42,495 nt of DNA from Pseudomonas kilonensis. GTDB taxonomy: Bacteria; Pseudomonadota; Gammaproteobacteria; Pseudomonadales; Pseudomonadaceae. Within the stretch, counting starts at the first letter, position 1; the number at the start of each line of letters is the position of its first letter. Both the position numbers and the translations under genes were made by a program. The DNA is taken from the NCBI RefSeq assembly GCF_001269885.1, contig NZ_LHVH01000015.1, positions 1 through 42,495 on the forward strand, written 5' to 3'. Under the pieces are notes generated by a model. The model saw nothing but the letters and a program-made list of their open reading frames with translations. It made no database searches and was not told where the DNA came from. Shown one piece after another: positions 17,140 through 26,238 of the stretch.

Positions 17140-17864
17140 CGCACCGCCTCCCGGGCGCCGGCGGCGTAACGGCGTTCAAGCCAGCGCAGGATGACGTTGG
17201 ACGCGCTGGTGATCAGCAAATAGATCAATGCCGCCAGTACCAGGAAGTAAAACAATTGGTAGGTGCTCTTGCCCGCATCCTGGGCCGCCTTGACCAGGTC
17301 AGCCAGGCCGATGATCGACACCAGCGCGGTGGCCTTGAGCATCACCATCCAGTTGTTGCCGATACCCGGCAGGGCGAAGCGCATCATTTGTGGAAACACC
17401 ACGAAGCGAAAGCGCTGGCCACGCTTGAGGCCGTAGGCCGTGGCGGCTTCGACCTGGCCCCGGGGGACCGAGAGGATCGCGCCGCGAAAGGTTTCGGTGA
17501 AGTACGCGCCATAGATGAAGCCCAGGGTGATCACCCCGGCGCCGAATGGGTTGATCTCGATGTATTCCCATTCCATGAAGTCGGTAAACGAGGTCAGCCA
17601 GGTTTGCAGGCTGTAGAAGATCAGCAGCATCAGCACCAGGTCCGGCACGCCGCGGATCAGCGTGGTGTAGAGCTGGGCAGGGATTCGCAGCAGTTTGACG
17701 CTGGACAGCTTGGCGCTGGCGCCCAACAGGCCGAGCAAGACGCTCAACAGCAGGGACAGGGCTGACAGCTTGATGGTCATCCAGGTGCCTTGCATCAGCA
17801 GCGGGCCAAAGCCCTGCAGGCTGAAGGCAGAGAGCCCCAGATTTTGTAGGAGTTGTTCGAACAT
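17136..17864 (-). CDS. aotQ: Arginine/ornithine ABC transporter, permease subunit
   Basis: This is a 242-residue HisQ-type permease. Hydrophobic helices alternate with short loops, and the EAA motif is QVEAATAYGLKRGQRFRFVVFPQMMRFALPG. It pairs with AotM. It begins 58 bp after the aotJ stop, and that gap holds a strong hairpin which probably lowers expression of the membrane genes relative to the binding protein. Confidence 0.93.
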   Translation of the reverse strand: MFEQLLQNLGLSAFSLQGFGPLLMQGTWMTIKLSALSLLLSVLLGLLGASAKLSSVKLLRIPAQLYTTLIRGVPDLVLMLLIFYSLQTWLTSFTDFMEWEYIEINPFGAGVITLGFIYGAYFTETFRGAILSVPRGQVEAATAYGLKRGQRFRFVVFPQMMRFALPGIGNNWMVMLKATALVSIIGLADLVKAAQDAGKSTYQLFYFLVLAALIYLLITSASNVILRWLERRYAAGAREAVR

Positions 17865-17886
17865 GGAAGAAAGCCTTTGGCAGGAG

Positions 17887-17916
17887 AAAAGCGCCCATCC
17901 GAGACCGGATGGGCGC
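17887..17916 (-). terminator. Intercistronic hairpin between aotJ and aotQ
   Basis: A perfect 10-bp stem (GCGCCCATCC 17891-17900, GGATGGGCGC 17907-17916) has a 6-nt loop and is followed by TTTTCTCC on the minus strand. It resembles a weak terminator. Such hairpins after periplasmic binding protein genes commonly stabilise their mRNA and attenuate downstream transcription. Confidence 0.85.
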
Positions 17917-17922
17917 AGCGCA

Positions 17923-18705
17923 TTATTTGCCGCTGTACAGATTCAGATCGCCAAAGTGTTTTTTCTGGATCTCGGCGTACTTGCCGTCGTCGTGTAACGC
18001 TTTGATACCTTTATCCAAAAGTGCCTTCAGCTCACTGTTACCTTTCTTGATACCGATGGCGGTCTTGGATGGCAGCAGTTCGCTGTCCACCGGCTTGCTG
18101 ACTTCGTAGCCTTCACCTTTTGGCGACTTCAGGAAGCCCAGCTCTGCCTGCAGCATGTCCTGGATCGCCGCGTCGAGGCGGCCGGAGGTCAGGTCGGCAT
18201 AAACCTGGTCCTGGTTCTGGTAGGCCTGGGTCTTGACGCCAGCCTTGTCCAGCACGGCCTTGGCGTAGGCTTCCTGGATGGTGCCTTGCTCGTAGCCGAC
18301 GGTCTTGCCTTTGAGCGAGGCAACGTCTTCGCTCAGGCCCGAGCCCTTCTTGAATACATAGGCGGTTGGGCCGGAGAACAGCTCGCTGGAGAAGTCGATG
18401 GCTTTTTCACGGGCCGGGGTAACGGTCATGGAGGAGATCACGCCGTCGAATTTATTGGCCTTGAGGCCCGGGATCATGCCGTCGAAATCGCTTTCGACCC
18501 ATTTGCATTTGACCTTCAGCTCTTCGCAGATCGCATTGCCCAGATCGATGTCGAAACCGACCAGGCTGCCGTCGGCGGCCTTGGACTCAAACGGGGCGTA
18601 GGAAGGGTCGACACCAAAACGCAGTTCCTTGTATTCCTTGGCCGTGGCGACGCCAGCAGCCATGCACAACGCCAGTGCAGAAAGGGTCAGCAGTGCTTTT
18701 TTCAT
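17923..18705 (-). CDS. aotJ: Arginine/ornithine ABC transporter, periplasmic binding protein
   Basis: The 260-residue protein has a Sec signal peptide (residues 1-22, ending GVATA). Mature AotJ has the type II amino acid binding fold: LRFGVDPSYAPFES at the start, DLGNAICEELK, and the ligand-binding segment TVTPAREKAIDFS. It captures L-arginine and L-ornithine in the periplasm. It is first in the operon; AGGGA precedes ATG 18705. In P. aeruginosa the operon is activated by ArgR with arginine. No ArgR box was identified here by eye. Confidence 0.94.
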   Translation of the reverse strand: MKKALLTLSALALCMAAGVATAKEYKELRFGVDPSYAPFESKAADGSLVGFDIDLGNAICEELKVKCKWVESDFDGMIPGLKANKFDGVISSMTVTPAREKAIDFSSELFSGPTAYVFKKGSGLSEDVASLKGKTVGYEQGTIQEAYAKAVLDKAGVKTQAYQNQDQVYADLTSGRLDAAIQDMLQAELGFLKSPKGEGYEVSKPVDSELLPSKTAIGIKKGNSELKALLDKGIKALHDDGKYAEIQKKHFGDLNLYSGK

Positions 18706-18990
18706 TATTCAATCCCTAAAACCAATATGAGCGCTTGTGGCGCGTAAGTATTGTTACCGGTGAAGGCGAGAACGGTATGACGGCATAAAGGTAGCAATTT
18801 CCGAACCAGAGTGCCGAACAAGTGTTTTAAAAGCTTCGGCGGCAGGCAGCGGAATGCGATGGTGCGCGGGGATGAGCGTACATCAAAAGCTGCACCAGGA
18901 TAGAGCAGGCTCTACTGGGCAAAGCCCATGTGGCGAGGGGATTGTTGGGCTGCATAGCGACCCTGAAACCAGGCATCACGATATTCAGGC
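18706..18990. other. Upstream region of aotJ
   Basis: No credible gene. The 80 bp nearest aotJ should contain its promoter. Further up lies a half repeat (TGTGGCGAGGGGATTGTTGGGCTGC, 18930-18954) of the same family as 14095-14242. Confidence 0.5.
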
Positions 18991-19096
18991 TGTAGGAGCT
19001 GACGAGTGCAACGAGGCTGCGATCTTTCCCCTGACGCTTGAATCTCAAGCGAAAGATCAAAAGATCAAAAGATCGCAGCCTTCGGCAGCTCCTACA
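18991..19096. repeat. Palindromic repeat, TGTAGGAGCTG family
   Basis: TGTAGGAGCTG...GAGGCTGCGATCTTTC pairs with GAAAGATC...GATCGCAGCC...CAGCTCCTACA. AAAGATCA is locally repeated near the centre. The same family recurs at 40637-40754. Confidence 0.85.
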
Positions 19097-19116
19097 GGGC
19101 AATGAACCGCCTGCTG

Positions 19117-21567
19117 TTACTTACCAGGCACCAGGGTCAACCGCGTCTTGCCATAGCCCCGATCAAAATTTTGCGATTGCAACGGCAAGCTCTGGTACTG
19201 CCCCTTGATCCACGGATCGATGCCATTGGCATAGTTCGGGCTGACCGGGTTGCCGGACTGTCCGACACCATCCTGGATCATCAACGGTTCAGGCTGGCCG
19301 AAGTCGACGATAAAGCGCATGGCTGGTGCCAGGGTGGTGTTGAAATCCTGCCCCCCTGCGAACGCTGCGGTGTTGAGCGTGCTGGCGTCGCCACCGGCCG
19401 GCAGCGGGCCGCGTACGATGTGGCCGGTGCTATTCTTCCACGCGTAGCGATGCAGTTTGCCCCACTGCCAAGCCATGTGGTCACCGCCCAACTGGCTTTC
19501 ACCGGCGCTGATGGTGGCGGCCAGGCTGCGGGCGAGGATGACGGCCTTGTCTTCTTTCTGAGGTGTGCGCACATCGTCCCAGAACGGGCTGTCTTCACGC
19601 CCCAGCAGATGATCGGCCTGGGCCGAGTAGGACAATTGGCCGTTGGCAACCAGCGCCTGCCACGCCGGGCTGCTGTCCGGGCCCAGCTCGTCGAGGAAAA
19701 TCTGCTTCATGCTTTCCTGCAGGAACAGCTCATAGATCGCCGCGTCGGTGGAGGTCGGGCTGAGCCGGCCATCGAATGCCATCAAGCGGGTATAGGCCTC
19801 GTGGGCCTTGGCCCGGTCAGCCATCGGCAGGGCTTCGATCGCCTGTTTGAGCGGCTGGGCCATGCCCGGTGCCTCGAAAACTTTCTTGAGCTTGGCCGCG
19901 AAGGTCGTGCCCTGGTCGTATTGCATGGCGGTCAGGCTGCGGGTGTCGTGCTTGCCCGCGCCGGCCAGTTCGGCCATGCGTTCGCCACGCTCCGGTGCGG
20001 CCCAGGAGTTGGACAACTGCATGCCATAGCCGTGGGGAATGACCCGTTGGTTGGCCGTGCCAAGCCAGCCCTGGGACGGGTCCTGATCGTAGGGGTGCAG
20101 CATGGGGTCGGCGTAACCGTCCCAATCGTAGCGACCGTCCCAGCCCGGCGACGGCAACAGGCCTTCGCCTTCACGGCGGTTTGGATAGCGACCGGTGACT
20201 TGCCAACCGATATGGCTGGCGTCGGCAAATACCAGGTTCACGGCCATGGCGCGGATTTCCCGGCTGGCGTCGGAGGCTTTCTCGACGTTCTGTGCCCGGG
20301 ACAGGTCGAAGAAGGCATCCAGGGTCTTGTCGTCGCTGAAGCTTGGCGTCTGCAAGGCCAGGCCAAAGCCGTTGGTCATGGCCGGGCCCTGGGCGCTGTT
20401 GAGCAGCGGGCCGTGGCGGGTCTCGAACACCGCTTCACGAATCGGCCGCTGGCCTTTGATGAAATAGGTTTCGTTGCGCACGATTGCCGGCTGCCATTTG
20501 CCGTTGACTTCATAGGACAGGCTGTTGCCCTGGCGGCGGATTTTTTCCAGGAACAGGTCCTGGTTGTCCCCCAGTACGCTGGTCATGCTCCAGGCCACTT
20601 TGCCGTTGAACCCGGCCAGGATCATCGGGATGCCCGCCACGGAAATCCCGGCCGCCTGGTACTTGGGCGCGCGGATCTGTACGGGGCTCCACAGCCCCGG
20701 CATGCCCAGCGGCCCATGGCTGTCGCTGGCCAGCAGGCTCTTGCCGCTGCGGCTGCGTTGCGGCGCGATGGCCCAGTTACTCGAAGACGCAGCGCTCAAA
20801 AGGTTCAGCTCGGCCAACTGGCGGGTGGCCTTGCTGATCTCGTTCAAGCCTGGAATCTGGCCGTTGAGCCGCAAGCCCTGGAGTTTGTCGGCCTCCGCCA
20901 CGGGCAGTGGTTCGTCTGGATAGGACGGGTTCAGCCAGGCGAGCTTGTCGTTGGTGACGGTCTGGGCCAGTACCAGGCTGGCGATTTCTTCCGGCAGGTT
21001 GGCCGACTGGCTGAAATTCAGCAGGCAGAACATCAGCGCCGAGTCTTCCGGTTTCCAGTATTCGGGTTTGTAACCGGTGGCGGCCAGGTCCGACGGCAAC
21101 TTGTCGCGGTAGCGGAACAGGTAGGCGTTGACGCCGCGGGCATAGACTTCGAAGAAGCGCTTGAGTCGTGGCGAAGACGCCTTGTACAGCTCGTCGGCGT
21201 TTTTCTTCAGGTTGACGGCGCGCATGTAGCGGTCGACGTCCAGCCGTTCGGCGCCGGACATCTCTGCCAGCCGCCCCTGGGCCAGCAGGCGCAGGGTGAC
21301 CATCTGGGTGATGCGATCGCTGGCGTGGACGTAGCCGAGGGTGAACAGGGCGTCATGGAAGCTGTTGCTTTCAATCAGCGGCATGCCCGTGGCATTGCGC
21401 CGGACCGAGACGTTCTGCGCCAGCCCCTTGAGCGGCTGCACGCCGGAAGTCGGCGGGACAGTGTCCTGGGCATTCCAGGTCTGGCATCCGCTCAAACCGA
21501 GCACACTGGCCACTGCGGCGGCAACGCCGAGCCGGGGAATAAGGGAAATAGAGGCTGGCGAGGCCAT
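19117..21567 (-). CDS. quiP: Acyl-homoserine lactone acylase (Ntn hydrolase, penicillin amidase family)
   Basis: This 816-residue precursor begins with a signal ending LGLSGC (Cys28), suggesting lipidation or export to the periplasm. The family is made as one chain and self-cleaves to alpha and beta subunits. The new beta N-terminus should be Ser263 in SSSNWAIAP, giving a beta chain of about 554 residues. Other family marks are [12 protein letters not shown] near residue 80 and [20 protein letters not shown] after the cleavage site. The sequence closely matches QuiP, which releases the acyl chain from long-chain AHL signals. No luxI/luxR gene is nearby, so the likely role is degrading signals or related amides from others. 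Confidence 0.9.
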   Translation of the reverse strand: MASPASISLIPRLGVAAAVASVLGLSGCQTWNAQDTVPPTSGVQPLKGLAQNVSVRRNATGMPLIESNSFHDALFTLGYVHASDRITQMVTLRLLAQGRLAEMSGAERLDVDRYMRAVNLKKNADELYKASSPRLKRFFEVYARGVNAYLFRYRDKLPSDLAATGYKPEYWKPEDSALMFCLLNFSQSANLPEEIASLVLAQTVTNDKLAWLNPSYPDEPLPVAEADKLQGLRLNGQIPGLNEISKATRQLAELNLLSAASSSNWAIAPQRSRSGKSLLASDSHGPLGMPGLWSPVQIRAPKYQAAGISVAGIPMILAGFNGKVAWSMTSVLGDNQDLFLEKIRRQGNSLSYEVNGKWQPAIVRNETYFIKGQRPIREAVFETRHGPLLNSAQGPAMTNGFGLALQTPSFSDDKTLDAFFDLSRAQNVEKASDASREIRAMAVNLVFADASHIGWQVTGRYPNRREGEGLLPSPGWDGRYDWDGYADPMLHPYDQDPSQGWLGTANQRVIPHGYGMQLSNSWAAPERGERMAELAGAGKHDTRSLTAMQYDQGTTFAAKLKKVFEAPGMAQPLKQAIEALPMADRAKAHEAYTRLMAFDGRLSPTSTDAAIYELFLQESMKQIFLDELGPDSSPAWQALVANGQLSYSAQADHLLGREDSPFWDDVRTPQKEDKAVILARSLAATISAGESQLGGDHMAWQWGKLHRYAWKNSTGHIVRGPLPAGGDASTLNTAAFAGGQDFNTTLAPAMRFIVDFGQPEPLMIQDGVGQSGNPVSPNYANGIDPWIKGQYQSLPLQSQNFDRGYGKTRLTLVPGK

Positions 21568-21750
21568 GGCAAAGCTCCTGCGGGAGGGGGTGGCACCAAT
21601 AAAGGCGCTACGTTAGTGAGCAGGCGGGGGCCGCGCAAGCGGGGGCGAGGGTTATTTGTTGATTTGGCGATGAAACCCCGGTTTACGGGGGCAGCCTGCC
21701 CAAAGACTTGCCTGAAAGAAGCCCTGATGCTCAAAGTGGAGGGGGACCCA

Positions 21751-22332
21751 ATGACTGAACAAGAGAAAACTGGCATGGAGCTACAACACAACGCAGCGCT
21801 GATCCTCATCGATCAACAGAAAGGCATCCTTCATCCCAGGCTCGGCCCTCGCAACAATCCCGAGGCAGAGCTGCGCATGCTGGAGCTACTGGCTTTATGG
21901 CGACACACGGCGCGACCGGTGATTCACGTCCACCACTTGTCCCGCTCGCCGGACTCGGTGTTCTGGCCGGGGCAGTCGGGCGTGGAGGTCCAGCCACGGT
22001 TCGAGCCGCTGGCGGGGGAATGGCTGGTGCAAAAACAGGTGCCGGATGCGTTCAGTGGCACGCGCCTGGAGGAAGACCTGCGCAGGGCGGGCGTCGGGCA
22101 ACTGGTGATCGTCGGCGTGGCGACGCACAACTCGGTGGAGTCCACGGCGCGTACGGCCGGCAACCTGGGATTCGACACGTGGGTGGCCGAGGATGCCTGC
22201 TTTACCTTCGACAAGAGCGATTACTTCGGTAACGCCCGTTCGGCTGCCGAGGTGCATGCCATGTCCCTGGGCAACTTGCATGGCGAGTATGCGACGGTGG
22301 TGGGTGTGGAGCGGATTCTGCAGGCGGGCTGA
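21751..22332 (+). CDS. Isochorismatase-like hydrolase with Ser in place of the catalytic Cys
   Basis: From ATG 21751 (preceded by GTGGAGGGGGA) this is a 193-residue cysteine-hydrolase-like fold. The Asp of the triad is Asp21 (LILIDQQKG) and the Lys is probably Lys95 (LVQKQVPDAFSGT). The third residue should be Cys in GVxTxxCVxxT, but the motif reads GVATHNSVEST (122-132), with Ser128 in its place. A divergent family branch with NSVE at this position exists. Substrate unknown. The upstream gap (21568-21750) separates it from divergent quiP. ORF extension upstream of 21727 is only the antisense of quiP. Confidence 0.85.
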   Translation: MTEQEKTGMELQHNAALILIDQQKGILHPRLGPRNNPEAELRMLELLALWRHTARPVIHVHHLSRSPDSVFWPGQSGVEVQPRFEPLAGEWLVQKQVPDAFSGTRLEEDLRRAGVGQLVIVGVATHNSVESTARTAGNLGFDTWVAEDACFTFDKSDYFGNARSAAEVHAMSLGNLHGEYATVVGVERILQAG

Positions 22333-22359
22333 CAGACAGGTGCTGAATGTGCCGGCCTC

Positions 22360-22383
22360 ATCGCGAGCAGGCTCGCTCCCACA
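22360..22383. repeat. Single REP half unit
   Basis: ATCGCGAGCAGGCTCGCTCCCACA has no partner on its left side. A full doublet follows 47 bp later. Confidence 0.8.
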
Positions 22384-22429
22384 TTGATTCTGCGGCGATC
22401 AGTAAATATCGCTTCGGCGCAATCCTCCC

Positions 22430-22517
22430 TGTGGGAGCGGGCTTGCTCGCGATGAGGGAGTGTCAGGTTAGTCAATGTCAGCTGACCCACCGCATTCGCG
22501 AGCAAGCCCGCTCCCAC
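22430..22517. repeat. REP doublet plus flanking half unit
   Basis: TGTGGGAGCGGGCTTGCTCGCGATG pairs with GCATTCGCGAGCAAGCCCGCTCCCACA. Another left half unit (TGTGGGAGCGAGCTTGCTCC) lies at 22564-22583. The spacers at 22391-22422 and 22534-22559 share AGTAAATATCGCTTCGGCGC / AGATATCGCTTCGGCGC, so the cluster arose by duplication. Confidence 0.9.
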
Positions 22518-22638
22518 ACCGGTTCCGCGGCGACCGTTAGATATCGCTTCGGCGCATTTCCTTGTGGGAGCGAGCTTGCTCCGGGCGGCGATCCGACGAT
22601 GACGGTCTAACAGGCGAAAAAGTTTTTCGCCCGGACCC

Positions 22639-22848
22639 TCAAGCCCCGTGGCACTTCTTGAATTTCTTGCCATTGCCGCATGGGCAAGGGTCGTTGCGGC
22701 CGACATCCTTCAGGGCGTTGCGCACCGGTTCCTGGTGGGCGTGGCCGCAGTTCGGACCGTGGACATGGCCGTGGTCGTGATCGTGATCGTGATGATGGTC
22801 GTGATCGTGGTTGCAATCAGGGCCATGGACGTGGGGTTGTTGGGTCAT
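22639..22848 (-). CDS. Small SEC-C motif protein with His-rich N-terminus
   Basis: The 69-residue protein has two parts. Residues 1-38 are extremely His/Asp-rich (alternating HD pairs), with two Cys in GPDCNH and GPNCGH. The C-terminal 20 residues are a SEC-C zinc motif ([16 protein letters not shown]), as at the end of SecA. Binding of zinc or nickel is strongly suggested. The ATG lies 5 bp after the stop of the LEA-type lipoprotein gene, and its ribosome-binding site GGAGTAA overlaps that stop, so translation is coupled. Cytoplasmic by sequence (no signal). Function unknown; metal storage or a SecB/ribosome contact are possibilities. Confidence 0.85.
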   Translation of the reverse strand: MTQQPHVHGPDCNHDHDHHHDHDHDHGHVHGPNCGHAHQEPVRNALKDVGRNDPCPCGNGKKFKKCHGA

Positions 22849-22853
22849 CGAGG

Positions 22854-23339
22854 TTACTCCGCAATAAAATCGGCGGCGATTATCACGCCATTGCGTTCCA
22901 GGTGCACGTAGTCGGCGATGAATAATCCGGTTTCCAGCTCACCTTCCAGACGATAGGGGATCTGTTCCCGGGGTTTTTCCAGCAACTTCACCACATCCCG
23001 CACCTGCGGCCACAGGTTGGTGCGGATCGGCACTTTGAAATAGGCGCTGTGCCGGGGGCGCACGGTGAACCAGTGTTCATGCTCACCTTCGGTCAGCAAC
23101 AGGTCGCCCAGGTGGATGCGGTAGGTCAGGCCGCGAACGGTCAGGTCGCTGTCGCCGGGGTTGTCGACGCGAAAGTGCAGCGTGAACTTCTGCTCCAGCA
23201 GTCGGGCCCGCACCACCTCGACCTTGACCAGATGCACCTGTGGTTCAGGCGCTTGCTCACCTCGCCAGGACGCGCAGCCGCCGAGCCCGACGAGCAGCAG
23301 CAGGCAGGTGATGCGTAGCAAGAATGATGGAGCGGTCAT
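22854..23339 (-). CDS. LEA type 2 (WHy-domain) lipoprotein
   Basis: The 161-residue protein has a lipoprotein signal (LLLVGLGGC, Cys22). One LEA-14/WHy beta-sandwich domain follows, with the hallmark [28 protein letters not shown] (about residues 52-79). In plants and bacteria such domains are linked to desiccation and stress tolerance. Here it is an envelope lipoprotein of unknown role, upstream of and coupled to the His-rich SEC-C gene. Confidence 0.85.
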   Translation of the reverse strand: MTAPSFLLRITCLLLLVGLGGCASWRGEQAPEPQVHLVKVEVVRARLLEQKFTLHFRVDNPGDSDLTVRGLTYRIHLGDLLLTEGEHEHWFTVRPRHSAYFKVPIRTNLWPQVRDVVKLLEKPREQIPYRLEGELETGLFIADYVHLERNGVIIAADFIAE

Positions 23340-23408
23340 GTCCGTGCCTCTGGTTTACCCCCAGTCTAGCCCTCTGGGCCGATGGATGAGCGTCGGACAT
23401 TGGCGAAA

Positions 23409-23897
23409 TCATCGATTGAAGTAGCCGGCGCAGCACTTCTTGAATTTATGCCCGCTGCCGCACGGACAGCCGTCGTTGCGGCCCGTCTTGACCGGCACCG
23501 TTGGGTCGATGAAGTACCAGCGCCCGGTGTTCTGCACGAACGAGGACTGTTCACGGTGGCTATGCTCGCCCTGGCCGTCGTGCCAGCGTGCCGTGAACGT
23601 GACAAAGGCGTGTTCCGGTTGACCGCCGAACACTTCGCTGCTTTCCACGTCCAGCCCCAACCACGTGCTGTTGGCGCTCCATTCGCTGATCGACTGGCGA
23701 TCAAGGCCTTGCTGCTGGGCGGGCAGGGTGGTGGCGACCAGATAATCCACCAGGCCCAGCACATAGGCGCTATAGCGCGAGCGCATCAAGGCTTCGGCGC
23801 AGGGCGCCGGATGACCGTCGTGGTAGTGGCCGCAGCAGGCGTCCAGTGAGTTGCCACTGCCGCAGGGGCAAATGGGTGTGTGCGGGCTTGTGTTCAC
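23409..23897 (-). CDS. ychJ: YchJ-family protein (UPF0225) with two SEC-C motifs
   Basis: From GTG 23897 the protein has 162 residues. A SEC-C zinc motif sits at each end ([13 protein letters not shown] and [13 protein letters not shown]), with an NTF2-like middle domain carrying the YchJ signature [16 protein letters not shown] is preferred over ATG 23939 because the latter lies inside the preceding gene; GTG starts 2 bp after that gene's stop. Biochemical function is unknown. It is in an operon with the methyltransferase-like gene upstream. Confidence 0.87.
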   Translation of the reverse strand: MNTSPHTPICPCGSGNSLDACCGHYHDGHPAPCAEALMRSRYSAYVLGLVDYLVATTLPAQQQGLDRQSISEWSANSTWLGLDVESSEVFGGQPEHAFVTFTARWHDGQGEHSHREQSSFVQNTGRWYFIDPTVPVKTGRNDGCPCGSGHKFKKCCAGYFNR

Positions 23898-23899
23898 GG

Positions 23900-24397
23900 T
23901 TACCACCAATATTTTCCAAAATTTTCCGGGTTGGCCCAAAAGCGCGAGTTGAGCCAGTCGGGGACTTGTTTGTATTCAAGCAGATCGTAGGTGAACAGGG
24001 TCAACACCTGATCTTCGCGCTGGAATCGTTCGCTGGCTTGCAGGGCCAGGGAAAAAAAGTCCGTCTCTTGCCAGCCGCAGGCGTTGAGGTCTGCCAGCAC
24101 GGCGATGCGGCTTGCGTTCAGATTGCGAATGCCGCCCAACAGGTTCAGACCGTCGCGCTTGGGCAAATGCTCCAGGCAATCGAGCGCCAGGGCCAGGTCA
24201 AAACGCCGCGCCGCCACGTCCGCCGGCAGCGCGCCGGGGCCGGCGTGGATCACTTCGGTGTCGGGGTGGGCCTGCTGGAATGCTTCGAGTGCGGGGAAGC
24301 CGCTGGCACCGATCAGCAGCAGTGTTTGTGGGGCATAACGGTCAAGCACGGCCGCCAGGGCTTGTTGGGGCGTACGCGAAGAAATGGCAACGGTCAT
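23900..24397 (-). CDS. Methyltransferase-like protein (DUF6231 type)
   Basis: This 165-residue protein resembles a SAM-methyltransferase fold. LLLIGASGF (26-34) sits at the motif I position, and a [15 protein letters not shown] segment corresponds to the beta-4 motif followed by a helix. The motif I glycines are degenerate, so SAM binding is not assured. It has aromatic C-terminal residues ([18 protein letters not shown]). It precedes ychJ with a 2-bp gap. The DUF assignment is from memory. Confidence 0.7.
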   Translation of the reverse strand: MTVAISSRTPQQALAAVLDRYAPQTLLLIGASGFPALEAFQQAHPDTEVIHAGPGALPADVAARRFDLALALDCLEHLPKRDGLNLLGGIRNLNASRIAVLADLNACGWQETDFFSLALQASERFQREDQVLTLFTYDLLEYKQVPDWLNSRFWANPENFGKYWW

Positions 24398-24588
24398 CGA
24401 AGTTCCTCAGTCAGAACCACCACGATAGCCTGCCCGGACATCGTGGCCTAGAGCGGTTTGTCCAAGAATGTGCGCAAACGTCGCAAACACGGGGCTAAAA
24501 CCCGCGATTGCTCAGGCTGGCGCAGATTCGAAGACGGGTCTTTACTCCCCTGAATCGGCGCAAGGCCGATCTCTCAAGGAGAAACCCG

Positions 24589-25284
24589 ATGAGCATAGTT
24601 CGGACAGCGTTACCCCTGGTTCTGCTAACCAGTGTGTTGACTGGTTGTGCAGGTTTGCAGAAAACCGACTGGCCGACCTGTGCAGCAGTCGGCGGTGCGA
24701 TCGGTGCGGGATTAGGCGCCATAGAAAGTACTTCTTGGGCGGGCGGCGGCGCGCTGTACGTTGGCGGCATGGCGGCAGCTTATTGCTGGGTGCACGGCGA
24801 TGGCGACGAAGATGGCGATGGCGTGCCGGACAGCCGCGACAAGTGCCCGGGCACACCGAAGGGCGTGCAGGTCGATGCTGACGGCTGCCCGCCACCTGTC
24901 CCAGCGCCAGTGGTTGAAGAGGCCGTGGTGGTCAAGGAAGAAACCATCGTGATCCGCGATGTGCACTTTGAGTTCAACAAAGCCACGCTGACCCCGGCCG
25001 ACAAGGATGTGCTGAGCACGGTCGCCACCCGGCTGAAACAGGAAACGTCCACCGCGCAACTGCGGGTCACCGGCCATACCGACAGTGTCGGCAGCGATGC
25101 CTATAACCAACGGTTGTCGGAGAAACGGGCCAACTCGGTGGTGCAATACCTGGTCGAAAACGGCGTACCGCGTGCCAGTTTTGTCTCGGTGTCCGGTGCC
25201 GGAGAGAGCCAGCCGGTGGCCGATAACAAGACCGCCGACGGCCGCGCGATGAACCGTCGCACGGAAATCAGGATAAACCGCTGA
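24589..25284 (+). CDS. OmpA-family lipoprotein with thrombospondin-3-like Ca site (copy 1)
   Basis: From ATG 24589 (after AAGGAG) the protein has 231 residues. The lipoprotein signal ends LTGC (Cys20). A Gly-rich segment (GGAIGAGLGAIESTSWAGGGALYVGG) follows, then an acidic Asp repeat typical of TSP3 calcium sites (GDGDEDGDGVPDSRDKCPGTP). The C-terminal peptidoglycan-binding OmpA domain (about 120-231) has TGHTDSVGSDAYNQRLSEKRA and NRRTEIRI. It likely tethers the outer membrane to the wall. The next gene is a paralogue with the same domain order. Confidence 0.92.
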   Translation: MSIVRTALPLVLLTSVLTGCAGLQKTDWPTCAAVGGAIGAGLGAIESTSWAGGGALYVGGMAAAYCWVHGDGDEDGDGVPDSRDKCPGTPKGVQVDADGCPPPVPAPVVEEAVVVKEETIVIRDVHFEFNKATLTPADKDVLSTVATRLKQETSTAQLRVTGHTDSVGSDAYNQRLSEKRANSVVQYLVENGVPRASFVSVSGAGESQPVADNKTADGRAMNRRTEIRINR

Positions 25285-25374
25285 AACCCTTGCCATTCGC
25301 GGCTTGTAGAGTTGCGGATGCGGGTCTTTACTCCTGTGTGACCGGTATGGGCCGGTGACACAGGAGCCTTCACC

Positions 25375-26100
25375 ATGAACGTTCTAATCAGGGCCGCCTT
25401 ACCGGTACTGCTGGCGAGCAGTCTGTTGTCCGGCTGCGCCACTCACAGCGACGGTAGCGCACCTCTCAATCAACGCACCTGGCCAATCTGTAGCCTGATC
25501 GGTGGTCTCGTCGGTGGCGGGTTGGGCGCCATTGAAAGCAGCGGCTGGGCCGCCGGTGGCGCCGCGTTGGGGCTACTGGGCGGTGGCTTGATCTGCTACG
25601 CCCAGGATGGCGATGAAGATGATGACGGTGTGTTCGACCGCCGCGACCGTTGTCCCGATACCCCGGCCAATACCCCTGTCGAACATCACGGTTGCCCTGT
25701 GCCGCAATACCCGGCCAGCGCACCACCGGTCGAACCGCAGGCCCCGGCTAGCGAGGTCATCACCCTCAACGACGCCGGCAAGGTGCTGTTCGATTTCGAC
25801 AAGTCCGATCTCACCGCAGAAGCTCGCAGCCAGCTCGATGGGCTGATGAGCAAACTCGGCCATGCCAATGTCGCCAGCATCCGGGTGGTGGGCCACACCG
25901 ACGGTGTCGGCAGTGATGCCTATAACCAGGGGCTGTCCGAGCGTCGGGCCAGCAGCGTCGTGGAGTATTTGCTGGCGCAGGGGCTGGCCCCCGACAAACT
26001 CACCAGCGAAGGCAAAGGCGAAAGCGAGCCGGTGGCCGACAATGAGACCGACGAAGGGCGGGCGCAGAACCGTCGGGTTGAACTGCATATCCAGCGTTGA
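25375..26100 (+). CDS. OmpA-family lipoprotein with thrombospondin-3-like Ca site (copy 2)
   Basis: This 241-residue paralogue of the preceding gene shares Cys22 lipidation (SLLSGC), the Gly zipper-like GGLVGGGLGAIESSGWAAGG, the TSP3 acidic loop (GDEDDDGVFDRRDRCPDTP) and the OmpA domain (GHTDGVGSDAYNQGLSERRA, NRRVELHIQR). An AGGAG site lies 9 bp before ATG 25375. The leader repeats the GCGGGTCTTTACTCC element found before copy 1. The 90-bp gap and conserved order mark a tandem duplication that has since diverged. Confidence 0.92.
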   Translation: MNVLIRAALPVLLASSLLSGCATHSDGSAPLNQRTWPICSLIGGLVGGGLGAIESSGWAAGGAALGLLGGGLICYAQDGDEDDDGVFDRRDRCPDTPANTPVEHHGCPVPQYPASAPPVEPQAPASEVITLNDAGKVLFDFDKSDLTAEARSQLDGLMSKLGHANVASIRVVGHTDGVGSDAYNQGLSERRASSVVEYLLAQGLAPDKLTSEGKGESEPVADNETDEGRAQNRRVELHIQR

Positions 26101-26238
26101 AGCGCGGGCCAGGGCTGCCGGGTCGTCGGGATGGCGATCCGGGGCTCGGGTCAGATTAAATTTGCCCGACCCTCTGGCTTATCCTGCGCGCAAGCCGTTA
26201 CTGTGCGCGCAAAGAATAATTCCCGATCAGGGGGGCGT

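Noticed and set aside
19102..21720. Very long plus-strand ORF running through quiP into the isochorismatase-like gene (1076 codons)
   Set aside because: The part before about 21727 is the antisense frame of quiP, low in complexity and without domains. Only the final 193 codons are a real gene.
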